Below are positions 1 to 8,978 of a stretch of DNA of 64,000 bases, in pieces. Below the pieces are notes generated by a model that made no database searches, had not been told where the DNA came from, and saw only the letters and a program-made list of their open reading frames with translations. Every line of letters starts with the position of its first letter. The stretch's first letter is position 1. The stretch comes from Corynebacterium amycolatum (GTDB lineage Bacteria > Actinomycetota > Actinomycetes > Mycobacteriales > Mycobacteriaceae). The position numbers were made by a program, and so were the translations under genes. Location of the stretch: contig NZ_CP069513.1 in the NCBI RefSeq assembly GCF_016889425.1, positions 124,001-188,000 of the forward strand. Reading direction: 5' to 3'.

Positions 1-274
1 CCTCTAAAACACGAATATCCCAACCTTCTCGGTCCTTCTTTGCCTCAGCATCGAAAGGCACCCGAAAAGTTGGGATATTGAGGTTTTGAGCCCTCTCCAG
101 CGCCGGACAATCCTTGTCCGAACCAACCGCGACAATCTGAACTTTTTCAGCGTCCAGCAGTTCCAGCATCGACTGCAAAAGGGAGCCCAGGCCAGAGGCC
201 AGGACTACGATGCGGAGCTGCTTGCTGGAGGAATTATTGTGCGAAATTTCTGCGACGGGCTGTGCTTCAGTCAC
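1..274 (-). CDS. purN: Phosphoribosylglycinamide formyltransferase, 3' end cut by the window
   Basis: PurN transfers a formyl group from 10-formyl-THF to GAR in cytosolic purine synthesis. About 91 N-terminal residues are visible. After a short polar extension they run QLRIVVLASGLGSLLQSML, the glycine-rich opening strand-loop of the formyltransferase fold, followed by VQIVAVGSDKDCPALERA and then IPTFRVPF. I chose the GTG start at 274 because the frame is intact from there to the window edge. It lies 58 bp downstream of the DUF6350 gene on the same strand, an arrangement usual in corynebacteria, so the two are probably co-transcribed. The rest of the gene, with the catalytic Asn-His-Asp residues, is outside the window. 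Confidence 0.88.
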   Translation of the reverse strand, partial: MTEAQPVAEISHNNSSSKQLRIVVLASGLGSLLQSMLELLDAEKVQIVAVGSDKDCPALERAQNLNIPTFRVPFDAEAKKDREGWDIRVLE

Positions 275-331
275 GGCGTTTAGCTTACCCAGCCCGACAG
301 AGACCCCAAATTCCGCTCCCCCTAAGTTGGC

Positions 332-2179
332 TTAGCTCTTTTGGCTTGACGACGGTTCCCCGTCGCCGCCCTCCTCCGAGTCTTCGGTGTCCTCATCGGA
401 TTCACCCTCATCGGTCGCATCTACTTCGCTCGACTCTCCTCCGCCTGCGGCGCTTTCCGAATCCTCTTCAGAGTCGTCCGATTCCTCAGCGTCTTCTGAA
501 GCATCTTCAGACTCAGCACCGGACTCTGATTCCTCCTCTGTGTCGGACTCGACTTCATCTTCGGAGGTCGCTACGACTTCCCCGTCGACAATCTCCTCCG
601 ACTCCTCTGACTCCTCCGAGCTGTCCCCGTCATTGTCGGACTTATCGGCGTCGCCGGCATCCTCAGCCTCAGCATGACCGTTTCCATCTCCCGCAGGCTT
701 CGGCGGGAACTTTTCTGCGGCCACTTCCGAGACTCCCTTGTCCCTACCAAGTGACGGCACACCGGTCATCGCAACAACCACGATGGCCCCCGGAACAACC
801 AGCCACATCGAGCCGAGCAGTCCAGTCAGCCACCAGGAGGCACCGGCCCACCCAAAGATGCCAACCTCACCGCCGAGCAGCCAAGCCAGCCCCATGAGGA
901 ACATGATTGACCACACGGCAGCGAGAACGACGACCAGGTAGGGCTGCTTCGGTGCAGATTTCTTCAGGAATGCCACGACGCGCCAAGCTGCGACGGCTGG
1001 CGGTAGCACAATCAGCACTCCGAAAGCCCAGTGCGCCAGCGACTGAGGCATGGCAGCCAAAATCGGCAGGGGTGGCAGCTGAGCCGGGTGCACTGCGAAT
1101 AGTCCAGCCTCCGCAGGCCCGAAGGTCGATTTTCCACCTACCAGCACACCGACAGCACCGAAGGCTACATTCGGCAGGTAAAGCAGCGAGAGACCGCTGA
1201 CCGCAACACTTTCACCGGCGGTATCCGTGATTGCAAATGTCTCTGCCAGCAACTCTCGATGCCAAATCAGCGAAACGAGTGTCACCGCAACACCGACCAG
1301 CCACAGCCATGCCACGTAGCTGACCGCCAGTCGCGCAGACCCGAGCAACCATTCCGGCAACTTCCGGCGCAGCAGTAGTGCACGCAGCAACCGCTGCCCC
1401 ATTCCCAGCACCAAGGCCACGAGATTTACGAGCAGCGCAGCCGCAATCGCCAGACCGAAACTGGGGGTCTGAACGCGGGGAAACACCTTCGACGCGTCGT
1501 AAAGCATGAGCCACGCGATGATGGTGAGAACAATGGGCGTGCCCAGATACGCGCCGACCAACGCGCGCACGTCCTTGATGCTGATGCGGTCAGCGACCTC
1601 GCGGCGCACCCGCCAAGCGATGAATGCCACCGTCAGCACTGCGGGTAGCGCCGGCGTGAGCCCCAGCGTCGTGCCGTTAAAGCGGAACGGGGCAAGGTTA
1701 AACATCATCCACAGCGACGCGATACTCGCTGGAAGCGGAGACATTCCAGCGCCGCTGACGATGACGCCAATCAGAGCTACCGAGATGATGAACAGCAATA
1801 CGACGCCGTAAGAACCGGCAACAGACAGCCCAAACCGGCGCACACGGGGAGAGTTAATGAAACGACGGACCCCCGAGGGACGCCCCTTGCGTGACGACGT
1901 TCCGGAGCCCCCCGCTTTCATCTTCGTCGTGGCGCCTCGATTGCTGTCGGCACCGACGCTGCGCGCACCGCCAGTCCGGCCGGCCTGCGTGTTCTGCCAT
2001 GCGCGGGCAGTGCGCTCACTGTGCTCACTGCGGACGCTACGGGAACCACCGCCGCTGCCACCGGCACCGGTGCGGCTTCGCCGATTTCGATCGCTACCGG
2101 AGGAACCTCTCCGCGAATCCGCGCCTTTCACAGTGACATCGTCCTTCCCGCGTCTAATCATTGACAGCTGATTGCCCAC
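332..2179 (-). CDS. DUF6350 multi-pass membrane protein with long acidic tail
   Basis: This 615-residue protein has three parts. The first ~110 residues are basic and Gly/Arg/Ser-rich and presumably cytosolic. Residues ~115-475 hold at least eight hydrophobic segments, including VVLLFIISVALIGVIV and a late segment MWLVVPGAIVVVAM. The last ~130 residues are nearly all Ser, Glu and Asp. The membrane part and its place beside purN fit the actinobacterial DUF6350 family, sometimes labelled cell-division or PerM-like; its function is unknown. The start at 2179 gives MGNQLS; an ATG six codons later (MIRRGK) is also possible. It is transcribed toward purN, and a 500-bp non-coding gap lies upstream. 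Confidence 0.82.
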   Translation of the reverse strand: MGNQLSMIRRGKDDVTVKGADSRRGSSGSDRNRRSRTGAGGSGGGSRSVRSEHSERTARAWQNTQAGRTGGARSVGADSNRGATTKMKAGGSGTSSRKGRPSGVRRFINSPRVRRFGLSVAGSYGVVLLFIISVALIGVIVSGAGMSPLPASIASLWMMFNLAPFRFNGTTLGLTPALPAVLTVAFIAWRVRREVADRISIKDVRALVGAYLGTPIVLTIIAWLMLYDASKVFPRVQTPSFGLAIAAALLVNLVALVLGMGQRLLRALLLRRKLPEWLLGSARLAVSYVAWLWLVGVAVTLVSLIWHRELLAETFAITDTAGESVAVSGLSLLYLPNVAFGAVGVLVGGKSTFGPAEAGLFAVHPAQLPPLPILAAMPQSLAHWAFGVLIVLPPAVAAWRVVAFLKKSAPKQPYLVVVLAAVWSIMFLMGLAWLLGGEVGIFGWAGASWWLTGLLGSMWLVVPGAIVVVAMTGVPSLGRDKGVSEVAAEKFPPKPAGDGNGHAEAEDAGDADKSDNDGDSSEESEESEEIVDGEVVATSEDEVESDTEEESESGAESEDASEDAEESDDSEEDSESAAGGGESSEVDATDEGESDEDTEDSEEGGDGEPSSSQKS

Positions 2180-2691
2180 CTATATAGATAGGGTGCCACG
2201 CAAGGGTGCGTCACAGCCATGGCCATATAGTGCCATACATACAACGCCTCTTTGTTTAGGCATTGCAGAGTCTAATTTGAAGGTACGGATCCCAGGACGG
2301 ACGGTATCCGTTGAGTCCGACCTCCTCCGCTGTCCCCCCCAAAGTGGCTTCGCCGTTGGTTTCCATTTGTCAACGTCGATGGGTTACCTTTTGTCACCCC
2401 CGCTACCACACCCTTAGTTCACCCGGAAACTACTTGCCGACCTCCCTACCCACCCCCTCGATTAAGGGGCATCCGCCATAAATCCCCTGGCAACACACCG
2501 GTTGCGCTTCACCGGATCCGTGATACAAGACAACAGCCCCACGGTCGCAGCACGGCTCTATTGAACTGAAACTGACAAATTAGTGAACAAGTTCTCTAAA
2601 TATGAGTTGCTTGCCCTATATCGAACCGTTATTATCGCAGAAGTTAGATAACAGTTGGGTTACAAAGAGTTTCGTTGGCAGGGAGATTGAA
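2180..2691. other. Long intergenic region between DUF6350 and M23 peptidase genes
   Basis: About 510 bp between divergent genes with no credible reading frame. It holds a short hairpin, CCCCT-cgatta-AGGGG, near 2452-2468, and an AT-rich stretch from about 2570 to 2675 that probably carries the promoter of the downstream peptidase gene. No pattern of the ydaO/c-di-AMP or 6C RNA type could be recognised, although such RNAs sometimes precede actinobacterial peptidoglycan hydrolase genes. Confidence 0.4.
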
Positions 2692-3399
2692 GTGACGTTT
2701 TTCAATGCTCGTCGCGGAGGCGGAAAGCACCGCAAGGTAGAGGTTTCCGCAACTTCTCGCGCAGCACTGGTCGCACTGTCCGCATCGACGATTGCTTCTT
2801 CCAACGCGGTCGCCCACGCAGCTGAGACCGAGAATAAGGCTCCGGAGAACTCAGCTTCGACTCAGACCCGCGCTGCTCAGCCGAAGAACAATGCTCCGAT
2901 GGTGCTGGCCTCCAGCTCCTTCAATCCGAGCACTAACCTCAGCGACCACCTCGCTACGGCGTTGCAGTACAACCAGGAGCGCGTTGCTCGCGACCAGGCT
3001 GCCCGCGCTCCGAAGCTCTCCATCCCGACTGTGGGACTGCTGACCTCACCGTTCGGTCCACGCTGGGGAACCTTCCACTACGGCGTCGACCTGGCTAACG
3101 TCACCAACACCCCAATCATGTCCGTCATGGACGGCACTGTTATCGATGCAGGCCCGGCTCAGGGCTACGGTCAGTGGATCCGCGTTCGCCATGACGACGG
3201 CTCTGTTTCCGTCTACGGCCATATTGAGTCCATCTACGTCGCTGTCGGCGAAGCTGTCCGAGCTGGCCAGGTCATCGCCGGTATGGGTAACCGCGGCTTC
3301 TCCACCGGTACGCACCTCCACTTCGAGATTCACCCGGATGGCACCACCCCGGTCGACCCGGTGACCTGGTTCATCCAGCGTGGTCTGAGCCTGAACTAA
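2692..3399 (+). CDS. Secreted M23-family metallopeptidase (LytM-like)
   Basis: A predicted zinc peptidase acting on peptidoglycan cross-bridges outside the membrane. A basic N-terminus (RRGGGKHRKVE) is followed by an Ala/Ser-rich hydrophobic stretch ending AVAHAAE, which reads as a Sec signal peptide. Next come an Ala/Asn-rich spacer and the M23 domain in the second half: HYGVD supplies the first zinc ligands and THLHFEIH the HxH motif, with the typical GxxxxPVDPVTWF end. An upstream in-frame ATG at 2602 exists, but the GTG at 2692 has a good ribosome binding site (AGGGAG, seven bases away) and puts the signal peptide at the terminus. The gene is monocistronic. Confidence 0.88.
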   Translation: MTFFNARRGGGKHRKVEVSATSRAALVALSASTIASSNAVAHAAETENKAPENSASTQTRAAQPKNNAPMVLASSSFNPSTNLSDHLATALQYNQERVARDQAARAPKLSIPTVGLLTSPFGPRWGTFHYGVDLANVTNTPIMSVMDGTVIDAGPAQGYGQWIRVRHDDGSVSVYGHIESIYVAVGEAVRAGQVIAGMGNRGFSTGTHLHFEIHPDGTTPVDPVTWFIQRGLSLN

Positions 3400-3551
3400 T
3401 CAGGTATCGGCACAGGCACGAGCAGGCCTGGCCGCTCTACGAAGGCCCTACTTGTGCACCGGCCCCCTGTTTGACCGTGGCTGAAAGCCTCGTCTAATCA
3501 ATTTTTCAGAAACCGGCATCGCCGCCGGCACTGGGGCTTTACCCTTGACAC

Positions 3552-4043
3552 ATGGCAGAGACTCAAACATTCCGCATGTGGAAGAAGTTGGCTGCGACTC
3601 CGGTCGTCGGCAAGCGTCTATTTTCCTTAACCGCCGCATTGACGGCGCCATATTTCCGCACAATCTGCCCCAAGCTAGAGACGATGCAGCCTGGACTGGC
3701 GGTAGCGCGCATGCCCGCTTGGTGGGGCGTGCGTAATCACATTAAGTCCGTGCATGCGATTGCTGCGTGTAACCTCGCTGAATTCGCGATGGGCATGCTC
3801 TGTGAGGCCAGCGTACCGACAACGCATCGCTGGGTTCCAAAGGGCATGACGACGAACTACAAGCGCATCTCCGTTGGTGGCCTGACGGCTGTGGCCAAGG
3901 CTGAGTTGCCGGACTTCTCCACCATCACACCGGAGACTGGCGGGGTAGATTTTCCCGTCCACATCGTGCTGACCGATGCCAACGGCACCGAAGTGCAAGA
4001 TGCCACCATCAACTGCTGGGTGACGGCGAAGAAGCCTAAGTAG
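3552..4043 (+). CDS. DUF4442 hotdog-fold protein, putative thioesterase
   Basis: A 163-residue protein of the DUF4442 family, which has the hotdog fold of acyl-CoA thioesterases. The conserved core is visible: an amphipathic start (FRMWKKLAATPVVGKRLFS), MPAWWGVRNHIKSVHAIAACNLAEFAMGML as the central helix region, and a C-terminal strand pair ending INCWVTAKKPK. The His-Ala-Ile-Ala...Asn-Leu-Ala-Glu segment is the usual active-site helix of the family. Substrate is unknown. The ATG at 3552 follows a 150-bp gap after the M23 gene, so it probably has its own promoter. It is convergent with pcrA. Confidence 0.8.
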   Translation: MAETQTFRMWKKLAATPVVGKRLFSLTAALTAPYFRTICPKLETMQPGLAVARMPAWWGVRNHIKSVHAIAACNLAEFAMGMLCEASVPTTHRWVPKGMTTNYKRISVGGLTAVAKAELPDFSTITPETGGVDFPVHIVLTDANGTEVQDATINCWVTAKKPK

Positions 4044-4110
4044 CCTCCACGCGATAGTGGCACGTGCACGGCCGCAGGTAGGGACGGCCAATCGGGCGGT
4101 GGTTGTTCTT

Positions 4111-6810
4111 TTACAACTTCTCCATGGGCACGCCGCCGATAAGCATCATGCGGACCTTACCTGCGGATCCAAAGTCAATCATCGCAGTTGCCCGGGGCGC
4201 GGCCCCTTGGACCTCAAGCACAGTGCCTAAGCCGTACTTGTCGTGAACAACCTTGTCACCGGGCTCTAGGTGCAAGACCTGATTCTTCTTTCGGGATGAC
4301 GCACCAGAGTTAGAGGATCCACCAGAGCCGAAGCCCGAGCTGGAACCGAAGCCCGACGAGGCACCATGGCCACGACCAAACGCGCTGCCTGCGCCGTAGC
4401 CTCCAGAGCCGAAACCACCAGAACCGGAGCCCCAGCTTCGAGCCGGAGCCTCGCGCAGCCAATCAATCAGGTCGCTTGGGACTTCCCCCAGAAAACGTGA
4501 GGGCGGATTATTCTGCGGCGAACCCCACGAGGACCGAGTCACAGCGCGCGTGAGATACAGCTGCTTGCGAGCTCGGGTAATACCCACATAGGCCAGACGT
4601 CGCTCTTCGGCCAGCTCCTTCGGATCGCCTAGGGCGCGCAGGTGCGGGAACAGTCCGTCTTCCCAACCAATGAGAAATACCACCGGAAACTCCAGGCCCT
4701 TGGCCGTATGTAGCGTCATCAACGTCACTACACCGGTGTCATCATCCGGAATCTGGTCCGCATCCGCGACCAGAGAAACTCGCTCGAGGAATGCCTGCAG
4801 ACTTCCCGGCTCCGCTTCCCCATCGTTGTCGAAGTCGGCCGTGAAATCACGCGCGAGGTCATTCGCGATTCCAGATTCCACCTCGGACTCGCCACTAGTA
4901 TCAGCACCGCTTTCAGCATCAGTTGCAGCGCCAGAGCCTTCATTTACATCAGCGCTAATATCCACCGACGCCATCATCCGCGCCTCTGCAGAGAACTCCC
5001 GCGCAACGCTGACGAGCTCATTGAGGTTGTCCAGTCGCGTGGCATCTTGCGGATCATTGGAGCGCTCGAGCTCCGACTTGTACCCACTGCGATCAATAAT
5101 CGCGTTGACCAGATCACCGATATCGGCCAGCTCACCGGATGCCATATCCGCCGCCAAGCCATCAATCATCTCGACGAACGCCGCCATCGCGTTTCGACTC
5201 CGCGCCGCCACCGCCGGAACCTTGCCCTCCGCTACGGCACGTAGCGCCGTGCCGAACGAGCATCTCTCGTCCTCGGCATAGAGAGACACATGCGCCACCG
5301 CACGGTCACCGATTCCGCGGCGCGGCGTATTGATAATGCGACGCAGCGAAACATCATCGTCGAAGTTCTCGATAACGCGCAGGTAGGCGACAATATCGCG
5401 TACTTCCTTACGCTCATAAAACCTGGTGCCACCAACCACCGTGTACGGCACGCCCATACGAATGAAGACATCCTCTAGCGCACGGGAGGAATTATTGGTG
5501 CGGTAGAAAATCGCCACATCCGAATACGAGTACGGCCCGTAGTCGACCAATTGCTCAATCTCGTTAGCGATAAACCGAGCTTCATCGTGCTCATTGTCCG
5601 CCACGTAGCCCTTGATCTTGCCGCCCTCACCGAGATCGGTCCACAGCTTCTTCTCCCGGCGATTCTCATTCCGCGCAATCAACGCATTGGCCGCCGACAG
5701 AATCGTCTGCGTCGAGCGATAGTTTTGCTCCAGCAGAATCGACGTGGCCTCGGGATAGTCCTTTTCAAACTCTTCAATATTTCGAATAGTCGCACCACGG
5801 AAGGCATAAATGGACTGGTCCGAATCGCCCACCACACACAGCTCACTCGGAGGCACATCTCCACCGGGTTTGCCGACGAGCGTCGAGACCAAAACATACT
5901 GCGCATGGTTGGTGTCCTGGTACTCATCCACCAACACATGCCGGAAGCGGCGACGGTAATACTCTGCAACCTGCGGGTGATTGGTGAAGATCCGAACGAC
6001 CTCACCGATTAGATCGTCAAAGTCCACGGCATTAGCCGCCCGCAGCCTGGTCTGGTACTCCAGGTAAACTCGTGCAACGACGTCATCAAAAGGATTGCGC
6101 GTCGTCGAGGCATCCGCGATGGCCTTCTCCGGGTCAATCAATTCATTCTTGAGATTGGAGATACGCGACGAGAGCACGCGGCCGGTGAACTTCTTGGCAT
6201 CCAGGTCCATGTCCTTAGCAATCATGGACAGCAAACGCCGGGAGTCGTCCGAATCATAAATAGAGAAATTGGAATTAAGCCCCGGTACTAGCGCATGCTG
6301 CATGCGCAGGATGCGCACACACATGGAGTGGAACGTGGACACCCACATACGCTGCGCCTGGTCACCAACCAGACCAGCCACACGCTCGCGCATCTCGGCT
6401 GCGGCCTTATTGGTAAAAGTAATAGCCAAAATTTGACTTGGCAGGACCCCACGCGCGCCAATCAGGTATGCAATCCGGCGCGTCAGCACAGACGTCTTTC
6501 CCGAACCCGCTCCAGCCACAATCAACAGTGGTGAGCCAATGTGCTCCACTGCTTGGCGCTGCTGCGGATTAAGCCCCTCTAACAGCGACTCTGAATCAAA
6601 ACTGGGCTCGAAGCCACCGCCAAAACCGCCGCCAAAGCTGGCAGCGCCACTCGGCGCGCTATTGCTACCAGCGCCGGCGAAGTGGCCGAACCCACCACGG
6701 CCAGGCGTAGCACCGCCCGACTCACCGTGGTTCGAACCACCATGGCTATCACCACGACGGCCATCGTCAGCATTGAAGGACCCGAACAACATTCCAGTTT
6801 CATTTCCCAT
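4111..6810 (-). CDS. pcrA: ATP-dependent DNA helicase PcrA/UvrD
   Basis: A superfamily 1A 3'-5' helicase for nucleotide excision repair and replication-fork clearance. It has the Q motif LNPQQRQAVEH, Walker A (VAGAGSGKTSVLTRR), motif II DEYQDTN, motif III VGDSDQSIYAFRGA, motif IV QNYRST, motif V TLHTAKGLEFPVVF and motif VI EERRLAYVGITRAR. A Gly/Ser-rich N-terminal extension, an acidic insertion in domain 2B (SGADTSGESEVES region) and a Gly/Ser linker before the C-terminal Tudor-like end (GDKVVHDKYGLGTVLE) make it longer than usual. The frame is open to 6867, but ATG 6810 (MGNETG) or 6792 leaves room for promoters shared with the divergent chorismate mutase gene. Confidence 0.95.
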   Translation of the reverse strand: MGNETGMLFGSFNADDGRRGDSHGGSNHGESGGATPGRGGFGHFAGAGSNSAPSGAASFGGGFGGGFEPSFDSESLLEGLNPQQRQAVEHIGSPLLIVAGAGSGKTSVLTRRIAYLIGARGVLPSQILAITFTNKAAAEMRERVAGLVGDQAQRMWVSTFHSMCVRILRMQHALVPGLNSNFSIYDSDDSRRLLSMIAKDMDLDAKKFTGRVLSSRISNLKNELIDPEKAIADASTTRNPFDDVVARVYLEYQTRLRAANAVDFDDLIGEVVRIFTNHPQVAEYYRRRFRHVLVDEYQDTNHAQYVLVSTLVGKPGGDVPPSELCVVGDSDQSIYAFRGATIRNIEEFEKDYPEATSILLEQNYRSTQTILSAANALIARNENRREKKLWTDLGEGGKIKGYVADNEHDEARFIANEIEQLVDYGPYSYSDVAIFYRTNNSSRALEDVFIRMGVPYTVVGGTRFYERKEVRDIVAYLRVIENFDDDVSLRRIINTPRRGIGDRAVAHVSLYAEDERCSFGTALRAVAEGKVPAVAARSRNAMAAFVEMIDGLAADMASGELADIGDLVNAIIDRSGYKSELERSNDPQDATRLDNLNELVSVAREFSAEARMMASVDISADVNEGSGAATDAESGADTSGESEVESGIANDLARDFTADFDNDGEAEPGSLQAFLERVSLVADADQIPDDDTGVVTLMTLHTAKGLEFPVVFLIGWEDGLFPHLRALGDPKELAEERRLAYVGITRARKQLYLTRAVTRSSWGSPQNNPPSRFLGEVPSDLIDWLREAPARSWGSGSGGFGSGGYGAGSAFGRGHGASSGFGSSSGFGSGGSSNSGASSRKKNQVLHLEPGDKVVHDKYGLGTVLEVQGAAPRATAMIDFGSAGKVRMMLIGGVPMEKL

Positions 6811-6875
6811 GATGGCTACTACAGTAGCCGAGCCCCCGGATTGGACTGTTCGAATCCTTTGGCACAATAAGAACT

Positions 6876-7250
6876 ATGAGCGAAAACCCTGCGGACACTC
6901 CCGCCGCACACACCGACAACACCAACGGCGCTGAGCACAGCCAACAGGCTGCGGCAGTATCCCCTTTTGAAGTCCGCACCCCCACCGGCACCGATGACCC
7001 GTTGAGCTCCGCGGAGATCGAACAGTACCGCAAGGAAATCAACCGCCTTGACGGGCTGATTATCGATGCCATTCAACGCCGCACCGCAATCAGTAAGGCC
7101 GTCGGCAAAACCCGCCTGGGATCTGGCGGCACGCGTCTCGTGCACGGCCGAGAGGTGCAGATCATCAACGAGTTCCGTGACGCCCTTGGCCCAGAGGGCC
7201 CAGCGATCGCATCGGCTCTGCTGCGCATGGGACGCGGTCGCCTGGGCTAA
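6876..7250 (+). CDS. AroQ-type chorismate mutase
   Basis: Converts chorismate to prephenate for Phe and Tyr synthesis. After ~45 low-complexity residues the all-helical AroQ domain begins: IEQYRKEINRLDGLIIDAIQRRTAISKAVGKTR, with the Arg and Lys expected to bind the substrate carboxylates, then a second helix region HGREVQIINEFRDALGPEG. At 124 residues it matches the small monofunctional enzymes of mycolata, which in C. glutamicum depend on complex formation with DAHP synthase. It is divergent from pcrA with only 65 bp between starts. An AT-rich CACAATAAG lies just upstream of the ATG, so the transcript may be nearly leaderless. Confidence 0.9.
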   Translation: MSENPADTPAAHTDNTNGAEHSQQAAAVSPFEVRTPTGTDDPLSSAEIEQYRKEINRLDGLIIDAIQRRTAISKAVGKTRLGSGGTRLVHGREVQIINEFRDALGPEGPAIASALLRMGRGRLG

Positions 7251-7272
7251 CCCTCGCCAACTACCTGTCCGG

Positions 7273-8754
7273 CTAGCCTTCCAGGGAAATCAGCTTTTCC
7301 TCTAGGAACTCATCGATACCGGTGAAGCCGCCCTCACGTCCAAGGCCGGACTGCTTGACACCACCGAACGGCGCCGACGGGTCCGACAGCGAGCCCTTAT
7401 TGACCGCAACCATGCCGGACTCCACTGCCTCTGCCGCACCGAGCGCCTTGGTCAGATTCTCACTGAACACATATGCAGCCAAACCAAAGATGGTGTCATT
7501 TGCCTGCTCAATCGCCCGGTCATCGTCCGTGAAGGTCGTCACCGCAACCACCGGACCGAAAATCTCTTCGCGGACAATATCCGCATCCTCGGGCACATCG
7601 GTCAGAACTGTGGGCTCGAAAAAGTAGCCGTCGGAAAGCGCGCCGCCGAGATCTGGAATCTTGCCGCCGCACTCGACCTTCGCACCGCGCTTGACCGCAT
7701 CGTCAACCAGATCACGAACCTTTTCCTGTTGATCGCGCAGCGCGAGTGGCCCAAGGTCCGTCGCAGGGTCGGTGCCCTCGCCCAACTTCAGCTCCGCAAA
7801 ACGCTTGACGACGCCCTCGACGAACGCATCCTTCTTGGATTCATGAACAATAAAGCGATTCGGGGCGATACACACCTGGCCGCCATTGCGGAGCTTGGCG
7901 TCACTGACTGCCTGCACAGCCTTATCGACATCGCCATCAGAGAGAATGACAAACGGTGCATTTCCGCCGAGTTCAAGGGAGACCTTCATCGAGGTTTCCG
8001 CGGCCTTCGCGGCGAGCATCTGGCCAACTTCGGTGGAACCGGTGAAAGTGAACTTGCGCAGGCGGTCATCGGAAAGGAGGGCCGAAACGTTGGCTGAGTG
8101 TCCTGTTGGCAGCACGGAGATCACGCCTGCGGGGACGCCGGCCTCGGTAAGCAGTTTGCCCAGGTAGAGCATGGTCAGAGGAGTTTTGGACGCGGGCTTA
8201 ATAATGACCGGGCAGCCGGCGGCGAGTGCCGGGGCGATCTTGCGAGTACCCATAGCCAGTGGGAAATTCCACGGCGTAATAGCCAAAACCGGGCCGACCG
8301 GCTGCTTAATCACCGCGACGCGCGAGGTCCCGCTCGGAGAAATTCGGTAATCGCCGGAGATACGCACGGCCTCCTCAGCGAACCAACGAAAAAACTCGCC
8401 ACCGTAGCCGACCTCAGCCTTGGAATCCGGCAACGCACGGCCCATCTCCAGGGACTGCAGCTGGGCCAACTTGTCTGCATCCCGACGGATGAGTTCAAAA
8501 GCGCGGTACAGAATCTCGCTGCGCTTGCGGGGCGAGGTTACCTTCCACTCCTTCTGGGCTGCGACGGCGTTGTCAAGCGCCCGCTGAGCGTCCTCTTCGG
8601 TGGCAGATGCGACCTTGACCAGCGGTTTATCGGTGGCGGGATTAATGACATCGAAGGTCTCGCCATTCGACGCGGGACGGAACTCGCCGCCGAGGAGAAG
8701 GCCTGTGGGGACGTCTTTGAGGATGTTGTCGTAATCAGGGGTGAAATCAGTCAT
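7273..8754 (-). CDS. gabD: Succinate-semialdehyde / aldehyde dehydrogenase, NAD(P)+
   Basis: A 493-residue aldehyde dehydrogenase superfamily member, best fitting succinate-semialdehyde dehydrogenase. The oxyanion Asn motif is TPWNFPLAM, the cofactor loop is FTGSTEVGQ, the general-base Glu is in LELGGNAPFVI, and the catalytic Cys is in GGQVCIAPNRF. The C-terminus (PFGGVKQSGLGREGG) is canonical for GabD. It would oxidise succinate semialdehyde to succinate in GABA or polyamine breakdown. No GABA transaminase gene is nearby, so the substrate is an inference. It is divergent from pgi, with a repeat-containing region between them, and converges on the chorismate mutase gene. Confidence 0.87.
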   Translation of the reverse strand: MTDFTPDYDNILKDVPTGLLLGGEFRPASNGETFDVINPATDKPLVKVASATEEDAQRALDNAVAAQKEWKVTSPRKRSEILYRAFELIRRDADKLAQLQSLEMGRALPDSKAEVGYGGEFFRWFAEEAVRISGDYRISPSGTSRVAVIKQPVGPVLAITPWNFPLAMGTRKIAPALAAGCPVIIKPASKTPLTMLYLGKLLTEAGVPAGVISVLPTGHSANVSALLSDDRLRKFTFTGSTEVGQMLAAKAAETSMKVSLELGGNAPFVILSDGDVDKAVQAVSDAKLRNGGQVCIAPNRFIVHESKKDAFVEGVVKRFAELKLGEGTDPATDLGPLALRDQQEKVRDLVDDAVKRGAKVECGGKIPDLGGALSDGYFFEPTVLTDVPEDADIVREEIFGPVVAVTTFTDDDRAIEQANDTIFGLAAYVFSENLTKALGAAEAVESGMVAVNKGSLSDPSAPFGGVKQSGLGREGGFTGIDEFLEEKLISLEG

Positions 8755-8824
8755 ATTTTCCAGGGTAGGTGCCTTTGCTGAAGCGGGCTAGGGGCTCGTA
8801 GATGGCGGATAGTCGACGGATGGT

Positions 8825-8851
8825 CGGTGCATAGGCGAAGCATAGGCACCG
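8825..8851. promoter_or_regulatory. Tandem GCATAGGC repeats inside a short inverted repeat, gabD-pgi divergent region
   Basis: Two identical copies of GCATAGGC (8829-8836 and 8840-8847) are separated by GAA, so they repeat with an 11-bp period, about one helical turn. They are flanked by CGGTGC and GCACCG in inverted orientation. Lying between divergent genes, this is a plausible binding site for a regulator of gabD, pgi or both, but no known consensus was matched. Confidence 0.35.
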
Positions 8852-8978
8852 CGGAATCGAGTTGCTGGCAGATTGCGGTCACGCCTGGTCGAATCCTGCC
8901 GCCCGGCGAGAGCGCCAAAACGTAACTAGTCTGGGGAGGTATAAAGTGCATTTCGTCAAAAATTACCTGGGAGCAGGA

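Noticed and set aside
387..677. Ser-rich open frame on the plus strand
   Set aside because: It is the complement of the acidic tail of the DUF6350 gene; repetitive codons keep both strands open.
2180..2691. Possible c-di-AMP (ydaO) riboswitch or 6C RNA before the M23 peptidase gene
   Set aside because: Conserved core sequences of these RNAs could not be found; only a small hairpin and single C-runs are present.
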